In this document: piece by piece, positions 11,129 through 24,545 of the stretch | Layout: every line of letters starts with the position of its first letter | Position numbering within the stretch: the stretch's first letter is position 1 | NCBI GenBank assembly: GCA_905221605.1 | Contig: CAJNDS010002097.1 | Location: 518,501-582,500 of the forward strand | Direction: 5' to 3' | Length of the DNA stretch: 64,000 nt | DNA from: Symbiodinium natans | Lineage: Eukaryota > Sar > Dinophyceae > Suessiales > Symbiodiniaceae | The notes under the pieces: generated by a model | Database searches by the model: none | What the model was told of the DNA's origin: nothing | Seen by the model: the letters and a program-made list of their open reading frames with translations, nothing else | Translations under genes and position numbers: made by a program

Positions 11129-12500
11129 TTGCAGGGTTTAGGGTTTAGGGCGTGGGGCATCGGCCTTCACGCACATCTAGCAATCTGCAAGAGCCCTGTA
11201 GAGAGACAAACACCCCCCAACTTCCCTGCACCCCCCAACTTCCCTGCACCCCAAAACCCTAAAGCACGGAGCTTGCCTCACATATTGGGTTTTCCGAGCT
11301 TTTTTTTTGTGGTTCCCATAAGAGGGATTCTAGAATGTTGGGGTATGCTAAGACCCTGTTCTCTAAACCGCAGGCCCGAAACTCGACCAAGAGACTGGAG
11401 GCCTCAACCCAGATAACTCCTCCCGAAGCTTTGGCCTTAACAAAACCCGAAACTTGGGATGTTTCCCACTTGCAGTTCTTGAAAGGGATTCTAGTACCAA
11501 TGATAACAAGACAAAACCTCCAAAAGCTGACAAGAACCTAAACCCGAAAAATCCTGAACTGCAAGCCCTAACCCTAACTAAACCGTTAACCCGAAACCCG
11601 AAACCCGAAACCCTAAACATCCCCATATCAAACCCAAAAACCCCAAACCAATGGACCCTAAAGCCTAAGCCCTAAACCCTACACCCTAAACCCCTCCTCC
11701 TGCCTCGTAGCCCTGCATGAGATAGGAAAGGGGCCCGCTGAGGACTCCAAAGACGTTCAGGACACTCAGGAAAGACAGGAAGGCCTCAAGGTTCAGGGTT
11801 TAGGGTTTAGGGTTTAGGGTTCAGGGTTTAGGGCAAGCAAATCTTCCAGGTTTGGGGTTTCGGGCTTGGGGTGACTGACGCTCAGGGTTACCATCAAGAA
11901 AAGGCTTACAGGGGGGGGGGGGGGGGGGTACGGTATAGCAAGCACCTGAGAGCGCCAAGTCCAAAGACGTTGCAAAAACGATGTGGTAGGGTTGTTAGAG
12001 TGTAGACCCTAAACCCTAAACTAAACCCTTAACCCTTAACCCTCAACCCTAAACCCTAAACCCAGCATGGGGTTTAGGGTTCGGGTGCCCTTTCGTCACT
12101 GTAAGAAAAGCTGCACGCTGCTAGCCCTGCTTTGTGACGCCGAACCTGGGTTCAGCCCCTAAGCCCTAAGCCCAAAGCCCCAAGCCCTAAACCCTAAACC
12201 CTAAAGCCCTAAGCCCAAAGCCCCAAGCTATACAGGCCCGAGGCCCTAAGCCCTAAGCTCCAAAAAAATCCACCAAACCACCCCAGACCCGGGCTGCGCA
12301 GAACCCTGCTTTATGGGGTTTTGTAGGTTTTATCAGGGGTTTCTAGGGTCTTATAGGGTTCTACGGCTTTGTGGGGCAACCCTCAACCCTAACCCCTAAA
12401 CCCTAAACCCTAAACCCTAAACCGTGGCTGTTGTAGGGTTTTATAGGGTTTGATAGCGTGCCAAGGTGAGAGCCGTTCGCATCTAAAGTCATATCATAAA

Positions 12501-12609
12501 CTTGGTAGCCCAGTAAGCATACATTCTAATAAGGGCACCCTTTTTGGGGTTGGGTATTTTATAAGGGAACCCACAAAACAAGGGTAAAGGGTACCACTGG
12601 GCTACCAAG
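12501..12609. mobile_element. MITE-like element, CTTGGTAGCCCAGT family, copy 1
   Basis: Terminal inverted repeats are CTTGGTAGCCCAGT and ACTGGGCTACCAAG. The interior has AAGGGCACCCTTTTTGGGGTTGG and ATTTTATAAGGGAACC. It is flanked by TAAA on both sides (12497-12500 and 12610-12613), a 4-bp target duplication. It is non-coding. A sister copy is at 28415-28527. Confidence 0.8.
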
Positions 12610-13499
12610 TAAAGCAACTCGGTGAATTTGAGTGATTCATGAACTGAGAGGTATTGGGCTAATCCCAGATTAGGTTAGGCACCCTGGACCCAAAAAACCC
12701 TAAACCCAAAACCCTGAACCCTGAACCCTAAACACTAAACACTAAACCCAAAACCCTAAACCCTAAACCCTAAACCCTAAAACCCTAAACCCTAAACCCA
12801 CAACCAAACGAGCCCGCTGTGCCAGCACGAGACCGCCGATGAAGCTCAAGGCGGTCACCTTCAGTTCGAGGCTCAAGAGATCACCGAAAAAGCCCCTAAA
12901 CCCTTTGGGGTTTGGGGTTTAGGGTTTAGGGTTTAGGGTTCAGGGTTCAGGAGTTCAGGAGTTCAGGGGTTTATGGCTTAGCGGTTTGGGGTTTCGGGGC
13001 TTAGGGGTTTGCGCTTGAGGGGTTTATGGTTCAGGAGGTTAGTGTTTCCTTTTTGGGTTTGGGGGTCTAGGGGTTTAGGGTTTAGGGTTGGGGGTTTAGG
13101 GGTTTGGGGTTTTCTTTGTGGGGACAGGGGCTTAGGGAATTAGATTGCCTTTTTTGGGTTTAGGGGTTTGAGGGGTTTAGGGGTTTCGCGTTTTCTTTTG
13201 TGGGTTTAGAGGTTTAGGGTTTGACCGAGTGGACCAGATTGAGGGTGCCCTTTTTGGTGCAAAGGGGCTGAAAAAGGGAACCTGAACCCTAAACAACCCT
13301 AAACAACCCTAACAACCCTAAACCCTAAACCCTAAAACCTTAAAACCCTGAAACCCCAAAACACTAAAACCCTAAAACCCTAAAACCCTAAACCCCTAAA
13401 ACCCTACACACGCAACCCTAAACAAAAGCAAACCCGGAGATTGTGCTGGACTAGGAGGGAACTCTTTATCGGAACCCTGGTCAGCTGGACCTCAAGAGG

Positions 13500-13620
13500 G
13501 ACCCGTTTAGGGTTTAGGGCTTAGGGCTTAGGGTTTAGGGTTTAGGGTTTAGGGTTCAGGGTTTAGGGTTTAGCGTTTAGGGTTTAGGGTTTAGAGTTTA
13601 GGGTTTAGGGTTTACGGGTT
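13500..13620 (+). repeat. TTTAGGG array
   Basis: About 15 units with CTTAGGG, TTCAGGG and TTTAGCG variants. Confidence 0.9.
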
Positions 13621-14074
13621 ACATCGTGCAAGCAGGAAAGAACATTTGGTTGGGGGTTGAGGGTTTCAAGTGCTAGGGGAACCCTGAGCCCTAAAACCCC
13701 CAAACCCCCAAACCCTAAACCTTAAAACCCTGAACCTTCAAACCCCAAGCCCTAAACCTTAAGGCTTCAGGGGCTTCAGGGGGCATCTAGGCACTCTGCA
13801 CTGTAGTGGTTCGACTCAATGTACAGGATGACCTCATTGGCTGTACTCCGGATGACCTGGGTGGCTGCTTTTAGGGGCTTACAGTAGGGTTTAGGGTTTA
13901 GGGTTTAGGGTTTAGGGTTTAGGGTTTAAAATTTAGGGTTTAGGGTTTAGGGTGGGGGCTTGTGGCTGAGGGCTTGGGGGGGTAGCTGCTTCAGAGGGCA
14001 AGGGGTTCGGGCTTGGGGCTTACGAGGGTTGACAAATCGAGCGACCCTAAGCCCGATAAACAATAACGATCAGC

Positions 14075-14152
14075 CTGGTTTAGGGTTTAGGGTTTAGGGT
14101 TTAGGGTTTAGGGTTTAGGGTTTAGGGTTTAGGGTTTAGGGTTTAGGGTTTA
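14075..14152 (+). repeat. TTTAGGG array
   Basis: About 11 nearly perfect units. Confidence 0.95.
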
Positions 14153-15129
14153 GCCCTTCAGAGCCCCACAAAAGCTTGTCAGATCATGTGTAATATCTGC
14201 GTTGAGGGCTGCTCTACATGCAACGACCTGTTTAAGGTGCCCGAAGCCCGAAACCCGAAACCTAAACCCTACGCCCTAAACCCTAAAACCGAAACCCTAA
14301 ACCCTAAACCCTGAGCCCTAAGCCCTAAGCACTATGCCCAAACCCTAAACCCTAGCCCTAAACCCTCAACCCGAAACCCTGAAACCCTGCTTCATATACC
14401 CCTCCGAAGATGAGAGCACACTGGGAAGTTGAGGCCAGGGCTCTCCCAGCGCCCTGGCACACGCAGGGTTTGGGTGTTGGGGTTTAGGGTTTAGGGTTTA
14501 GGGTTTGGGGTTTAGGGCTTAGGGTTTAGGGTTTAGGGTCTAGGGTCTAGGGTCTAGGGTTTAGGGTTTAGGGTTTAGGGTCTGGGGTTTAGGGTTTGGG
14601 GTTTGCTGTAATAGGGCGTAGATGCTGTGAAGGTTGGGATGCAGCAGCGGCTCGAATGCCTCGTCAGGTGCGAAGAGCAGCTCTGGCCCGATTGTGGAGG
14701 GCGATCTTGTCCTTTTCTCGCACCCCACGCCGTCCGAGGCGGGAAACCACCCAAACCTATTCCTTTTAGGGTTTAGACCTAAACTCGATCCCTTACTTTC
14801 AAAAAAACCTTTCCACCGATGGCCACTTTCAGCCAAAGGCAAAGGTTGCCAGGGGGCAGGGGCGGCCAGGGGCAGGGAGGGGGCCAGGGCCAAGGGGGGG
14901 GGGGGGGGGAGGGGCGGCCAGTGGCGGAGTCGGGCAGGAGGGTTACGGGCCCAAAAAAGCACTTTGTTGAGCACCCGCCCTGCACCAGCCTGAGGCCCTG
15001 GTCTCTGGACACGCTGCGGTGAGGGGTCCGGGTCCTCCTGGCCTGGGGGTTTCTGCTCCGGCAAGCGACCTGGGTCGACTTTCACCATGGAGGTGAAGGG
15101 CTTAAGCGCCGCCCCCGGGCGGCCTAGGC

Positions 15130-15250
15130 CCTGAGTTTGGGGTTTGGGGTTTGGGGTTTGGGGTTTGGGGTTTGGGGTTTGGGGTTTTGGGTTTGGGGTT
15201 TGGGGTTTGGGGTTTGGGGTTTGGGGTTTGGGGTTTGGGGTTTGGGGCTT
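15130..15250 (+). repeat. TTTGGGG variant array
   Basis: About 16 TTTGGGG units with one TTTTGGG. The uniform variant suggests local amplification after the base change. Confidence 0.95.
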
Positions 15251-15406
15251 AGGGTTTTGGATAGGGCTTTTTTGGCCTGAAAGGGCTGGGGTTTAGGGTC
15301 TCCATTTTAGGGTTTCTCTAGGCGGTTGGGGTTTGGGGGTTTGGAGTTTGGGTACTCGGCTCTGATTTTGAGGGCTTAGGTTTAGGGTGCAGGGTGTAGG
15401 GTTGGG

Positions 15407-15497
15407 ATGCTCCCCCTTATACTAACAGTCCAAGCGTGATTCGAACAGGGGGTACGAGTATCCCTATTAAGGAGCTGTTAGTATAAGGGGGAACCTC
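15407..15497. mobile_element. MITE-like element, CCCCCTTATACTAACAG family, copy 1
   Basis: CTCCCCCTTATACTAACAG near the left end and CTGTTAGTATAAGGGGGAA near the right end are complementary; a GGGATG/CCTCCC edge surrounds them. It is about 90 bp and non-coding. Related copies are at 17601-17710 and, decayed, at about 24567-24655. Confidence 0.65.
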
Positions 15498-16609
15498 CCA
15501 GGGTGTAGGGTTTGAGGTCAACGAGTGTGGGATTTCGGGTTTTGCGCCTCGGAGATTGTGGTGACGGAGTGAAGAGACATGCTTGCTTAGGGATTCTGCG
15601 TCCCTAAACCCTAAACCCTAAACCCTAAACCCTAAACCCTGAAAAACCCACTTGCACTAAGCACCTTCGGGCCTGTCGGGACTCCTGAGCTTTGGAGCTA
15701 AGCCCAGTACCCCAAACCTACCAGGGGTCTAGGGCGTAAGGTTTAGGTTTAGGGTTTTGGGTTTTGGGTATAGGGTTTAGGTTTAGGGTCTAGGGCGTAA
15801 GCGTGTAGAGACCCCTCGGCCCACCCTAAGCCCCTAAAACCTCAATGAGTTGGCTCAGCTCAAAGCCCCTGAAACCTAAAACCTAAAGCCCAAAAAGATC
15901 CCTTAGCCTACGTGCCCTGCAGCCCAAAAACCCTGCTAAACCCATAGCCTAAACCCTAATCCCTAATCCCTAAACCCTAAACCCTAAACCCTAATCCCTA
16001 AACCCTACACGCCCGAGCCCTAATCCGAAAGGCCGGAGGCTTTGGCGCCTGCACGGCCTGCGAAGCCATCTCTGTCGCCACCTACGGCTTCTTGAAGCAC
16101 GGGCTTAGTGTTTAGGGTTGAGGGTTTAGGGTTTGGGGTTTAGGGTTTAGGGTGTAGGGTTTGGGGCTTAGGGTTTACGGTTAAATGGGAAGCGCTGAGT
16201 GATAAGATGGGATGAGGCTGACTTGCTGTTTGGGGCTGGGACAGGGGGTTTTCGGGTCGAGGGTGATTGAAGGACTTTAGTGAGGTGCAGCCGCCCAAGC
16301 CGAACCCTAAACCCTACACATGAACCTGGCGCACATGCCGAGGGCAGTCGCGAGCCATGCGACTTGTGGTTTTTTGGGGGTTTGGGTTTGCTAGGTTTTG
16401 GGGTTTTGGGCGGTTGGGGTTACCCTGAACCCTAAACACTAAACTTTGGGGGTTTGGGGTTTGGGTTTGGGCTCATCGACCTCATTCTCGCTGTCAGTAC
16501 GAGGTCCGGAAAATGGACCTTCATCCGACTCACCTGCGCCGACAGCGATGTCCATCTGCATCCACAGAAGGAGGGAGGACACATTGGAACATCTTCGACT
16601 GGTGTCCTG

Positions 16610-16749
16610 CTTGGAGGTTCCTGGTACTTATTAACCAATTATAACTGTACCTATAACCCACTTATAAGCCCCTTAAGTGCTCTAATGTGGTTATAAATAC
16701 AGTTAGAAGTACAGTTCTACTTGCTTAGTAAGTACCATGAACCTCCAAG
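16610..16749. mobile_element. MITE-like element, CTTGGAGGTTC family, copy 1
   Basis: The ends are CTTGGAGGTTC and GAACCTCCAAG, with TACTTATTAACCA / TAGTAAGTACCAT continuing the symmetry. The interior is AT-rich with TATAACCCACTTATAAGCCCCTTAAG. The dinucleotide TG lies on both sides. The second copy is at 27731-27878. Confidence 0.75.
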
Positions 16750-17600
16750 TGGTTGACGGGGCTGCAGTGTCTCCACGACGAAGCAGCTTGTACCACCATC
16801 CGCTCAACCTAATGGAAAGTAGTCTTGGACCGAGATCCCCGGGCCCGCCGAATGCTACAATTTCCAAGCCATGTATAAATGTTAGGTTAACATTGGGGTA
16901 TAGTCTACCATAACAGTAAGGGCCGCCACTTTCTAAGCCTATCCAAGGTTTTGGAGTGAAGACTAGCCCCAAAGTACCCTGTTTAAGGGGGCTTGTCAGG
17001 GAACCTAAACAGTAAACAAAGGGAATAAGGGCCTACACTGGGTCCTAGATTTTTTTTATGGGGAGGTTCATCTAAGGGTTAGGGTGCGGGGTAGTTAAGA
17101 TGATACTTTTTGTGGCATACGCTTTCGGGCTTTGCGCGCCTGCTGCTGAAACCGTTGTGGCATCTGCTGCGCGGCCTGGGAAGGCCACTTGAGGTTTCCA
17201 AACATTCACTAGGCTGCCCGTAACCTAGGATTAAAAACGGTGCCCTTTTTGGATTAAAGGGTTGAAAAGGGAAACCTAAACCCCAAAAAAAGGAAGAAGG
17301 GTACATCCTAGTTCAGAGCAAACGCGCAGGGGACAGCGCTTTCTGCCTAAAGCCTGACACCCTAAAACCCTAAAAACCCGAACCCGAACTAGAACCCCAA
17401 AATCCCATAAGCCCGTAAGGCCCTAAGCTCAAACGGGCAGTTCTCTAAATTAGGGTTCCGCTTGCTTGCTTGTGATAAGGGTGCCCCTGTACTATATACC
17501 CTAAACCCTAAACCCTAAACCCTAAACCCTTATAGAGGACCGAGGAAGGGACCCCAGTTTTTGAGAACTAGGATGCCACCGGGCTAGCAAGGGAAAAAGT

Positions 17601-17710
17601 TGGGATGTTCTTCCTTGTACTAATAAGAGTCCTTAATAGGGATTAAAACATATAGTACCCCCCGCTATAGTTCCTATTAAGGACTGTCCGTATAAGGGGA
17701 ACACATCCCA
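17601..17710. mobile_element. MITE-like element, TATACTAACAG family, copy 2
   Basis: TGGGATGTTC at the left pairs with GAACACATCCCA at the right (one unpaired base). Inside, GTCCTTAATAGG pairs with CCTATTAAGGAC. It is 110 bp and non-coding. Confidence 0.65.
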
Positions 17711-18699
17711 AAGGTAAAAGGCATAGGGTCTAGGATGTCTCGCTGCTTCAGAGCTGACTTTGAAGCCCCAAAGTCCGACATCCGTAGCCGCTCTTGAGTC
17801 TCAGCCCGTGCGCTTGCCAAACACTAAACCCTAAACCCTAAACCCTAAACCCTAGACCCTAGACCCTAAACCCTAAACCCTGAGGCTCCCATGACTTACT
17901 AGCTCTCTCTCTTACGTGACTTGGGGATGAGGTATCTCGAAACTCTACCAAGCACCCCCTTTGAAGCCACCTAGCTCACCCTCAACGCTTCAATCCCCGG
18001 AGCCCAACCCTGAATCCAAGCTTGGAACTGGAGAGATCACGACCCTAAAACCCAAACCCTAAACCCTAAACTACAAACCCCAACCAAAGTCCCTAAACCC
18101 CAAGACCTAAACCTGCATCTCCCTACGTTAGGGTTTCGGGTTTAGGGTTTCAGGTTTAGGGTTTAGGGTTTCGGGTTTCGGGTTTAGGGTTTAGGGTTTG
18201 CGGGTTAGGGTCCAGGTTCCCATAAAGGGCCTGCCCAGCGGAAGGGCCGGCCACGGAGGTCATCTCAGCCGCGCCCCCTTATTGAAGCTTCTTTGGGGCT
18301 GCGGGGCTTCAGCGTGACTGTTGGCAGGGTTTACTGCAGGGTTTCGGGATTAGGGTTCAGGGTGTCATCGTAAGGGTACTCTTTGTGAGGTGGGTGACTG
18401 AAGGAGTGAACCTAAAGGGGAAGAAGGGTACCACCGCGCCACGACGGGGCGAAAGGGTTTTAGGACCCCCAAACCGGAGGCTTTTTCTTTGTTTAAGGTG
18501 TGGCTGGGGCCGGTGGATGTTTTAGGTGCGGCTCGGCTTCAGGTCAAAGGGCAGCAAATACTGTAAATAGCAGCATTTCTGCATTGTCAGAGGCTGCAAA
18601 TGCTGTAAACACACTTTTCAGACGCTGCAAAAAAATGCGATTCTAAGGCTCGAATGCTGTAAATGCCAGCGTGCGACAAAACAAACGGAAGGGAATCAT

Positions 18700-18786
18700 A
18701 TGCTTTGACGCAAGCTTGCGCGGCCTGAAAATGGCAGGGGGGGAGTTTGGGGGCCGCAGCCCCCCCCCCCCCATTTGCAAACACCA
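18700..18786 (+). repeat. Dispersed GCAGCC-polyC-ATTTGCAAAC module
   Basis: GCTTTGACGCAAGCTTGCGC, G-run, GCAGCC, C-run, CATTTGCAAACACCATGC. The same order of parts occurs twice at 3810-3972, in the same orientation. It is a dispersed non-coding repeat whose complement reads as Gly/Ala/Pro peptides. Confidence 0.6.
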
Positions 18787-20454
18787 TGCCCGACGCTGGT
18801 TTGGAAAGGATTCGTCATCTCGGATCACAAAAGTGGGGGTCTTGGGGGAAGCATGTGCAAACAGATGGGCTTGTGATGTTTCACCTGCTTTAGTAGGGGC
18901 CCCCTCTGTAAAGGCAAGTTGGCCGGACCATTCAGGACGCCCTGACTGCTTGGGGTGCAGACCAGGCCCCTTTTTAAGCAAATCGTCCGGGCGTCGTAAG
19001 AAAATTCCGCGGGGCATGCTTCAAAAAAATGGTTTAGGGTGTAGGGTTTAGGGTTTAGGGTTTAGGGCAAAGTTTAGGGTTTAGGGTATCCCGTGATTCA
19101 GAGCTTAGGGGTTTAGGGTCTAGGGTTTAGGGTTTATTGTCGTTAAACTTGGATTCCCAACCCGCGGCAAAAGCAGTTTAAAGAGGGTTTGGAAAATGGA
19201 TCGGTGCTTCACCCTGAGGCCGGCGAATATTTGAACAGCTGAAGGCTTAAAACCAAACGAGATTTTGAAAAAAACCGAAAACCTTTATTAAAAATCTGAT
19301 CTGCTCTTGTTTCCTCACGCACGAGAGATGGTTATAAAAAAACCAAATGCTTTTTAAACGTACGCGAGTTCAAAAACATTTATATAGCTGGCAAATCCAG
19401 GCTACACATAACTCCTCGAGAAGTACCCTTTTAAAATCTACGGGTGGAGGGTGGGGGGGTTGACAGTTGGCGGGTTTCGGGCTTAAGGCTTCTGATCTGT
19501 TCTTTGAAGCCCTTGCCGCTGGGAACCTCCGAGGCCCTCTCATCCCTCTCTCCCCCTTTAAGCCCTCAACCCCTGACGCCTATCGCCATTCTCAGCATGG
19601 ACCCTAAAGACCCCTGCGAAATCTCTGCATACCTACACCCTAAACCCTAAACCCTAAACCCTAAACCCTGAACCCTGAACCCTAGGGTTTAGGGATTGGG
19701 ATCTAGGGTCTACGGTTTCGGGCTTACGAGTACAGCCTTGGGTGTGACTCGGGGCCCTAAATAACTAAAGGCCAGATGGCATGGAAGTTCCCCATGGGAC
19801 TCTACCTCGGACCCCTAAGGCTGTACCCTTTTGGGTTTTGTGGTGAGCCCTTTAAAGATCCTCTAAGGGAATATAAGGGCCATAATAGGCGTACTTTACT
19901 TGGCTGCTCTTGACCCCCAATAACAGTTAACTTTTGGCTCCCTTGATATGAATACGAGGACTCTCACAAAGTTGTAGTAAAGTCCCACCTAGTTTAAGGG
20001 AACCTCTTAGGGGTACGAGTCGCATTCCCTTGAATTCTTGGGGCCAGGGCCACTCAGGCTCACTGAGCCGCTGCTGTCTTTCCTCGGAACTTGTTTTGGG
20101 TTGAGGGTTCGGGGTCTGAGTATGGTTTAAGAGGTGTGGGTAGGGCTTGGGGCTGAGGGTTTACGGTTCGGGGTCGAGGCTTGAGTGCCTCGAGTCCCAT
20201 CACGGGACTCTAGACCCTCAAGTCCTTAGACCCTAAACCCTAAAAGCCCCCTAACCCCGAAACCCTGAACCCTAAACCCCAAACCTCAGACTCCTGAACC
20301 CCTAAACCCCTCAATCCCCAGAATGCACACCTGCTTTTCAAGGATTTAGACTAGAAGCCTGCCATCGTGCTGACCCTCTTCTCCTTTCCCCCTTCACTCT
20401 TAAACCCTGGACGACCCCTGCAAGAACACGTTGAACCCTGAGCCGGTTGGGGAT

Positions 20455-20515
20455 TGGGTTTAGGGTTTAGGGTTTAGGGTTGAGGGTTGAGGGTTGAGGA
20501 CTGAGGGTTGAGGTT

Positions 20516-20547
<32 letters not shown>

Positions 20548-20565
20548 GGTTTAGGGTTTAGGGCG
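20455..20565 (+). repeat. GGGTTGA variant array
   Basis: About a dozen GGGTTGA units bounded by TTTAGGG units on both sides. Confidence 0.9.
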
Positions 20566-21764
20566 CTGGAAGAGGCCCTGACTCCGGCCCAAAACCGAAA
20601 CCCGAAACCCGAAACCCTATTCCACGATTTCAAGAAACCCCCCAAAATCAGAACGCTAAACCATGACCCGAAACCCTAAATCCTAGACCCTAGACCCTAA
20701 ACCCTAAACCCTAAACCCTAAACCCTAAACCCATGCAACCGCAAGCCCCTGAGTTCAAGCTGTGGGCCCCCGCGCATCGTCGTTCATCATCGAGATGCCA
20801 GATTCCAGGCAGGGGAAGGCGAGGCTACACAGCGATGGAGACGTCTTTGGAGAGCCGCGCGGGTGTCACGTGCTCGGCTTTTGGGCTTGGTGGGGTTTAG
20901 GGCTTAGGGTTTAGGGTTTGGGGGTTTGGGGCTTGGGGTTTGGGGTTTGGGGTTTGGGGTTTGAGGTTTGGGGTTTGGGGTTTAGGGTTAGGGTTTAGGG
21001 TAGAGCCCAAACCGGGTCTTGGGGCAACTTAGGGTCCCCAATAGAATCAATGCAGGAGCCGAAGTCATCTTCAATATGTTTCCCCTTATTCTCATTTACC
21101 CCCGCAAAAGATCCCAAAAACAACTACCCAACAAAGCTGTGCAAGCATGCCTTCCCTTGCATCCGGCGGCGTTTTCGGATGGCATGAGGCTTCCGAGATT
21201 TCTCAACAACATCCCCCGCGTTCGGGTGCGCACTTCGCTTCGAGGGTTTGTTTCAAACGAAATCCCACAACCCTAAGCCCTAAGCACTAAGCTCTATAAA
21301 CCCTGAACCCCAAAGCCCAAACCCTAAACCCTAACCCTAAACCCCAAACCCTAAACCCGGCGGGCGGCATTTTTCGCGCAGCACAAGGCAGTCGAACCGA
21401 GATGACACAGGGGCCTGTGGGGTTTAGGGCTGAGGGCACCTTTGTCGCCTAACCAAAACCCAAAACCCTATAAACCCTAAAGCCCTAAAATACCCTCAAC
21501 ATCCTAAACACCCTGAGCCCCAAACCCTGAACCCTGAGCCCCCAACCCTGAACCATGAAATAACCCTAAAACCCTAAACGCCCCAAAGACGAATGATGCT
21601 CAAGGTGTTGGGGCGATGAGGGCTTAGAGTTCATACCTGCAGGGCCGGATGCCCCAGGCCCTAAAGCGAGAAAAACCCGAATGCCTGTTCAGGGTTTAGG
21701 GTTTACGGCTTGTTTACGTTGAGGTTGAACCAGGTTTTACAGTTTTGGACTTGGGCTTAAGGTT

Positions 21765-22010
21765 TAGGGGTGTAGGGTTTAGAGTTTTAGGGCTTAGGTT
21801 TAGGGTCTTAGGGTTTTGGGGTTTTGGGGTTTTAGGGTTTTAGGGTTTTAGGGTTTCAGGTCTTTAGGGGTTTAGGGTTTTAGGGTTTTGGGGTTTTAGG
21901 GTTTTAGGGTTTAGGGGTTAGGGTTTTCGGGTTTTCGGGTTTTCGGGTTTTCGGGTTTTCGGGTTTTAGGGTTTTAGGGTTTTAGGGTTTTAGGGTTTTA
22001 GGGTTTAGTT
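21765..22010 (+). repeat. TTTTAGGG (8-mer) variant array
   Basis: Blocks of GGGTTTTA, GGGTTTTG and GGGTTTTC replace the 7-mer here. The 8-mer is the form known from some green-algal telomeres, so it may record template slippage. Each sub-variant is locally uniform. Confidence 0.85.
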
Positions 22011-24464
22011 CAAGAGCTCTTCATCGGGGCGCTGCCCGCGTCTTACAGGCAACTGTGCCACGCATGGCGGCCCTGCAGACCTGACACCTGCTCCCTGGGG
22101 GTTTAGGGTTTAGGGTTTGGGGCTCAGGGTTTAGGGTTCAGGGTTTAGGGTTTTGGTTTATGACCTGACACCGCTCCCCTGGGGTTTCGGGGTTTTGGGG
22201 TTTATGGGCGGTTGGAGGGTTTCGGGTTTGAGGGTTTAGGGTTCGAGGGTTTAAGGACGAGAGAACCTTGTCCCTTCTTGAGCCAGCTAAACCCTGCACT
22301 CTTAAGAACCATGCGATCCAAGACCACCAATATTCAGGGAGCTGGGCTGGAGTAGCAGGTGGCATCATACCCCGAGCACCTACACTCTGCTCCAAAGCAC
22401 TGCCGCCCTCAAACCGCAGACCCGAAAACCCTAGACCGTACGAACCTTACACCTTCAATTCAAGCAGCGTTTGTGCCGGGCCGCCTTGCCATGTGCATTA
22501 ACATTCGCCGCATCAGTCTCAGAAGCAAGGCCTCGTCTTCTCTAAACGGACGTAGGTAAGCTTTAGGCCATAGGGTTAGACACCTAAGGTGCAAAACCAA
22601 AACTGAACCTAAACAAACAAACAAACAAAAAACCGAAAGCCCTGCCCCCTAAACGCCTCAACCCTGAACCCTAACCCCAAGCTAATGAGGCCAAAACCTT
22701 TCACCGAGAGTTTCCTACGCCAGTACTGTCTTGGCACGTCTCAAAGACAAAGTTAGAAGGCAACACTCTTGAACCCCGCAAATCTTCCAAAACAAGTCTG
22801 GAAGCTTCAGCCTTAAAGTGCTCTAGCAACGCGGAGGACCCTCCGCAATTGTCAAGCGCCCATTGGATCTTAACCATAACCCTCAACCCTCAACCTTAAA
22901 CCCTGGACCCTCAACCCTAAACCCTACAGTGAATGGCTTTGGGATCACAGGAGTCCTTGCTCACCGGCGGCGGGCTTTTCCTTTCATGCTGCCTGCAATC
23001 CGTGGATTTAAGGGGCCACTAGGCTTTTAAGGGACTTAGGGTTTCGGGTTTAGGGTTTAGGGTTTAGGGTTTAGGGTTTAGGGTTTAGGGCTTAGGGTCC
23101 CTAAGCCCTCAGCCCTAAGCCCTCAGTTCCTCACTTAGAACTAGTTGGTTTCGTGTGTGGTGCTTTTGGGCTCTCTCACCACTGCGATCTCATACTGTGC
23201 AGACGGACGTAGGTCTCAGAGCAACCTTTTAGGGTTTAGGGTTTAGGGTTTAGGCCTTGCATAATGTCGTTCCACCGGCATCTAGGGCTTCATTGTCTGT
23301 TTAGGGTTCCCCAGAAACCTAGCATTAGGGTTTAGGGTTTGGGGTTGGGGTTTAGGGTGAAGGGCTTAGGGTTAGGGTTCAGGGTTAGTTACACAGTCTT
23401 TGTCTAATGGGGTTTGTCATGGTACCGAACCCCTAAGCACATAGGACAAACATAGAAGGTTGCCAAGCGATTGGAGCTTTTTCGGTCAGGATGACTTCGG
23501 GTGACAGGGCAGCCGGAAAAAAAAAGGAAGGGGGGGGGCAGGAGGGGGCTCGGGGTTTATAGGGCATTGAGAGGGCTCAGCGTTTCGTGCTACGTCTTTC
23601 AGAACCTGAAGCCCCAACACCCCAAGAAGAGTTTCAAAGGGGCAGACGCAACCCCTTGACCCGGACAGGGTCCCTGCCCGCCTCCACCTCTCTTGCGCCT
23701 TGGCACTAAAGAAGTGTGTAGGGTTCAGGGTTCAGGGGGTAGGGTTTAGGGTTTAGGAATCAGGGTTGCTTGGGCCGGGTAAACCCTAACAAGCCTAAAA
23801 GCCCTAAACTCCCCACTTCAAGGTGGCTTGCTCAACCATACACCTCAAAATGCTGCACCCCGAACCTCGCGAAAGAGAAGCGGTCTCGAGCTTGAAGAAT
23901 AAAGTCTGCGCCTAGACCCTCCTAAACTACTATTTGCTTAAGAACCCCAAAAGGAAAAACTATAATCCTGATATTTCGCTTAATAAGGAAGAATATTAGT
24001 ATTTTTTCGGTGTTCTCAGGCAACTAGTAGGGTTTAAACCCTAAGGCAATGAGGCTAGGGTTCACGGGTTCACGGTTTAGGCCCTAGGGCTTATCCTAAA
24101 CCGAATCTAAACAGCCCTAGGCCTAAGAACCCTAAGCGCCTCAACCATTAAAGCCCTGGCCCTCAAGGAGCTCAGGCCCAGGGCCGGCGTGGGTCTGGGC
24201 GTGTGCCTGGCACCTCCTGCTGCGCCCTGACTCCTCTTTAGCCTCGCCTTGGCTTTCGCGCCTGCTCCCTTCTTTCGGGCACGGACGCGCCCTGCGCTGC
24301 GGGCACCCCTGCCACGACGCACACGGGCAGGCACCACCTTGGGAGTCCCTTGGGGGCGACAGTGCAGGCGCCGCGAGTTCTCGCCCTCTCTTTGCCCCGC
24401 GCTGCTCCTGCTCGGGACGATGATCCTCCTCCCACTTCTCCGTGGCCCTGCGCCTGGCCTCCTT

Positions 24465-24545
24465 ACCCTAAACCCTAAACCCTAAACCCTAAACCCTAAA
24501 CCCTAAACCCTAAACCCTAAACCCTAAACCCTAAACCCTTAACCC
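24465..24545 (-). repeat. CCCTAAA array
   Basis: About ten units followed by CCCTTAA variants. Confidence 0.95.

Noticed and set aside
14561-15088. Possible gene on either strand
   Set aside because: Pro/Gly-rich composition follows a G-run and telomere motif; the two strands look equally open.
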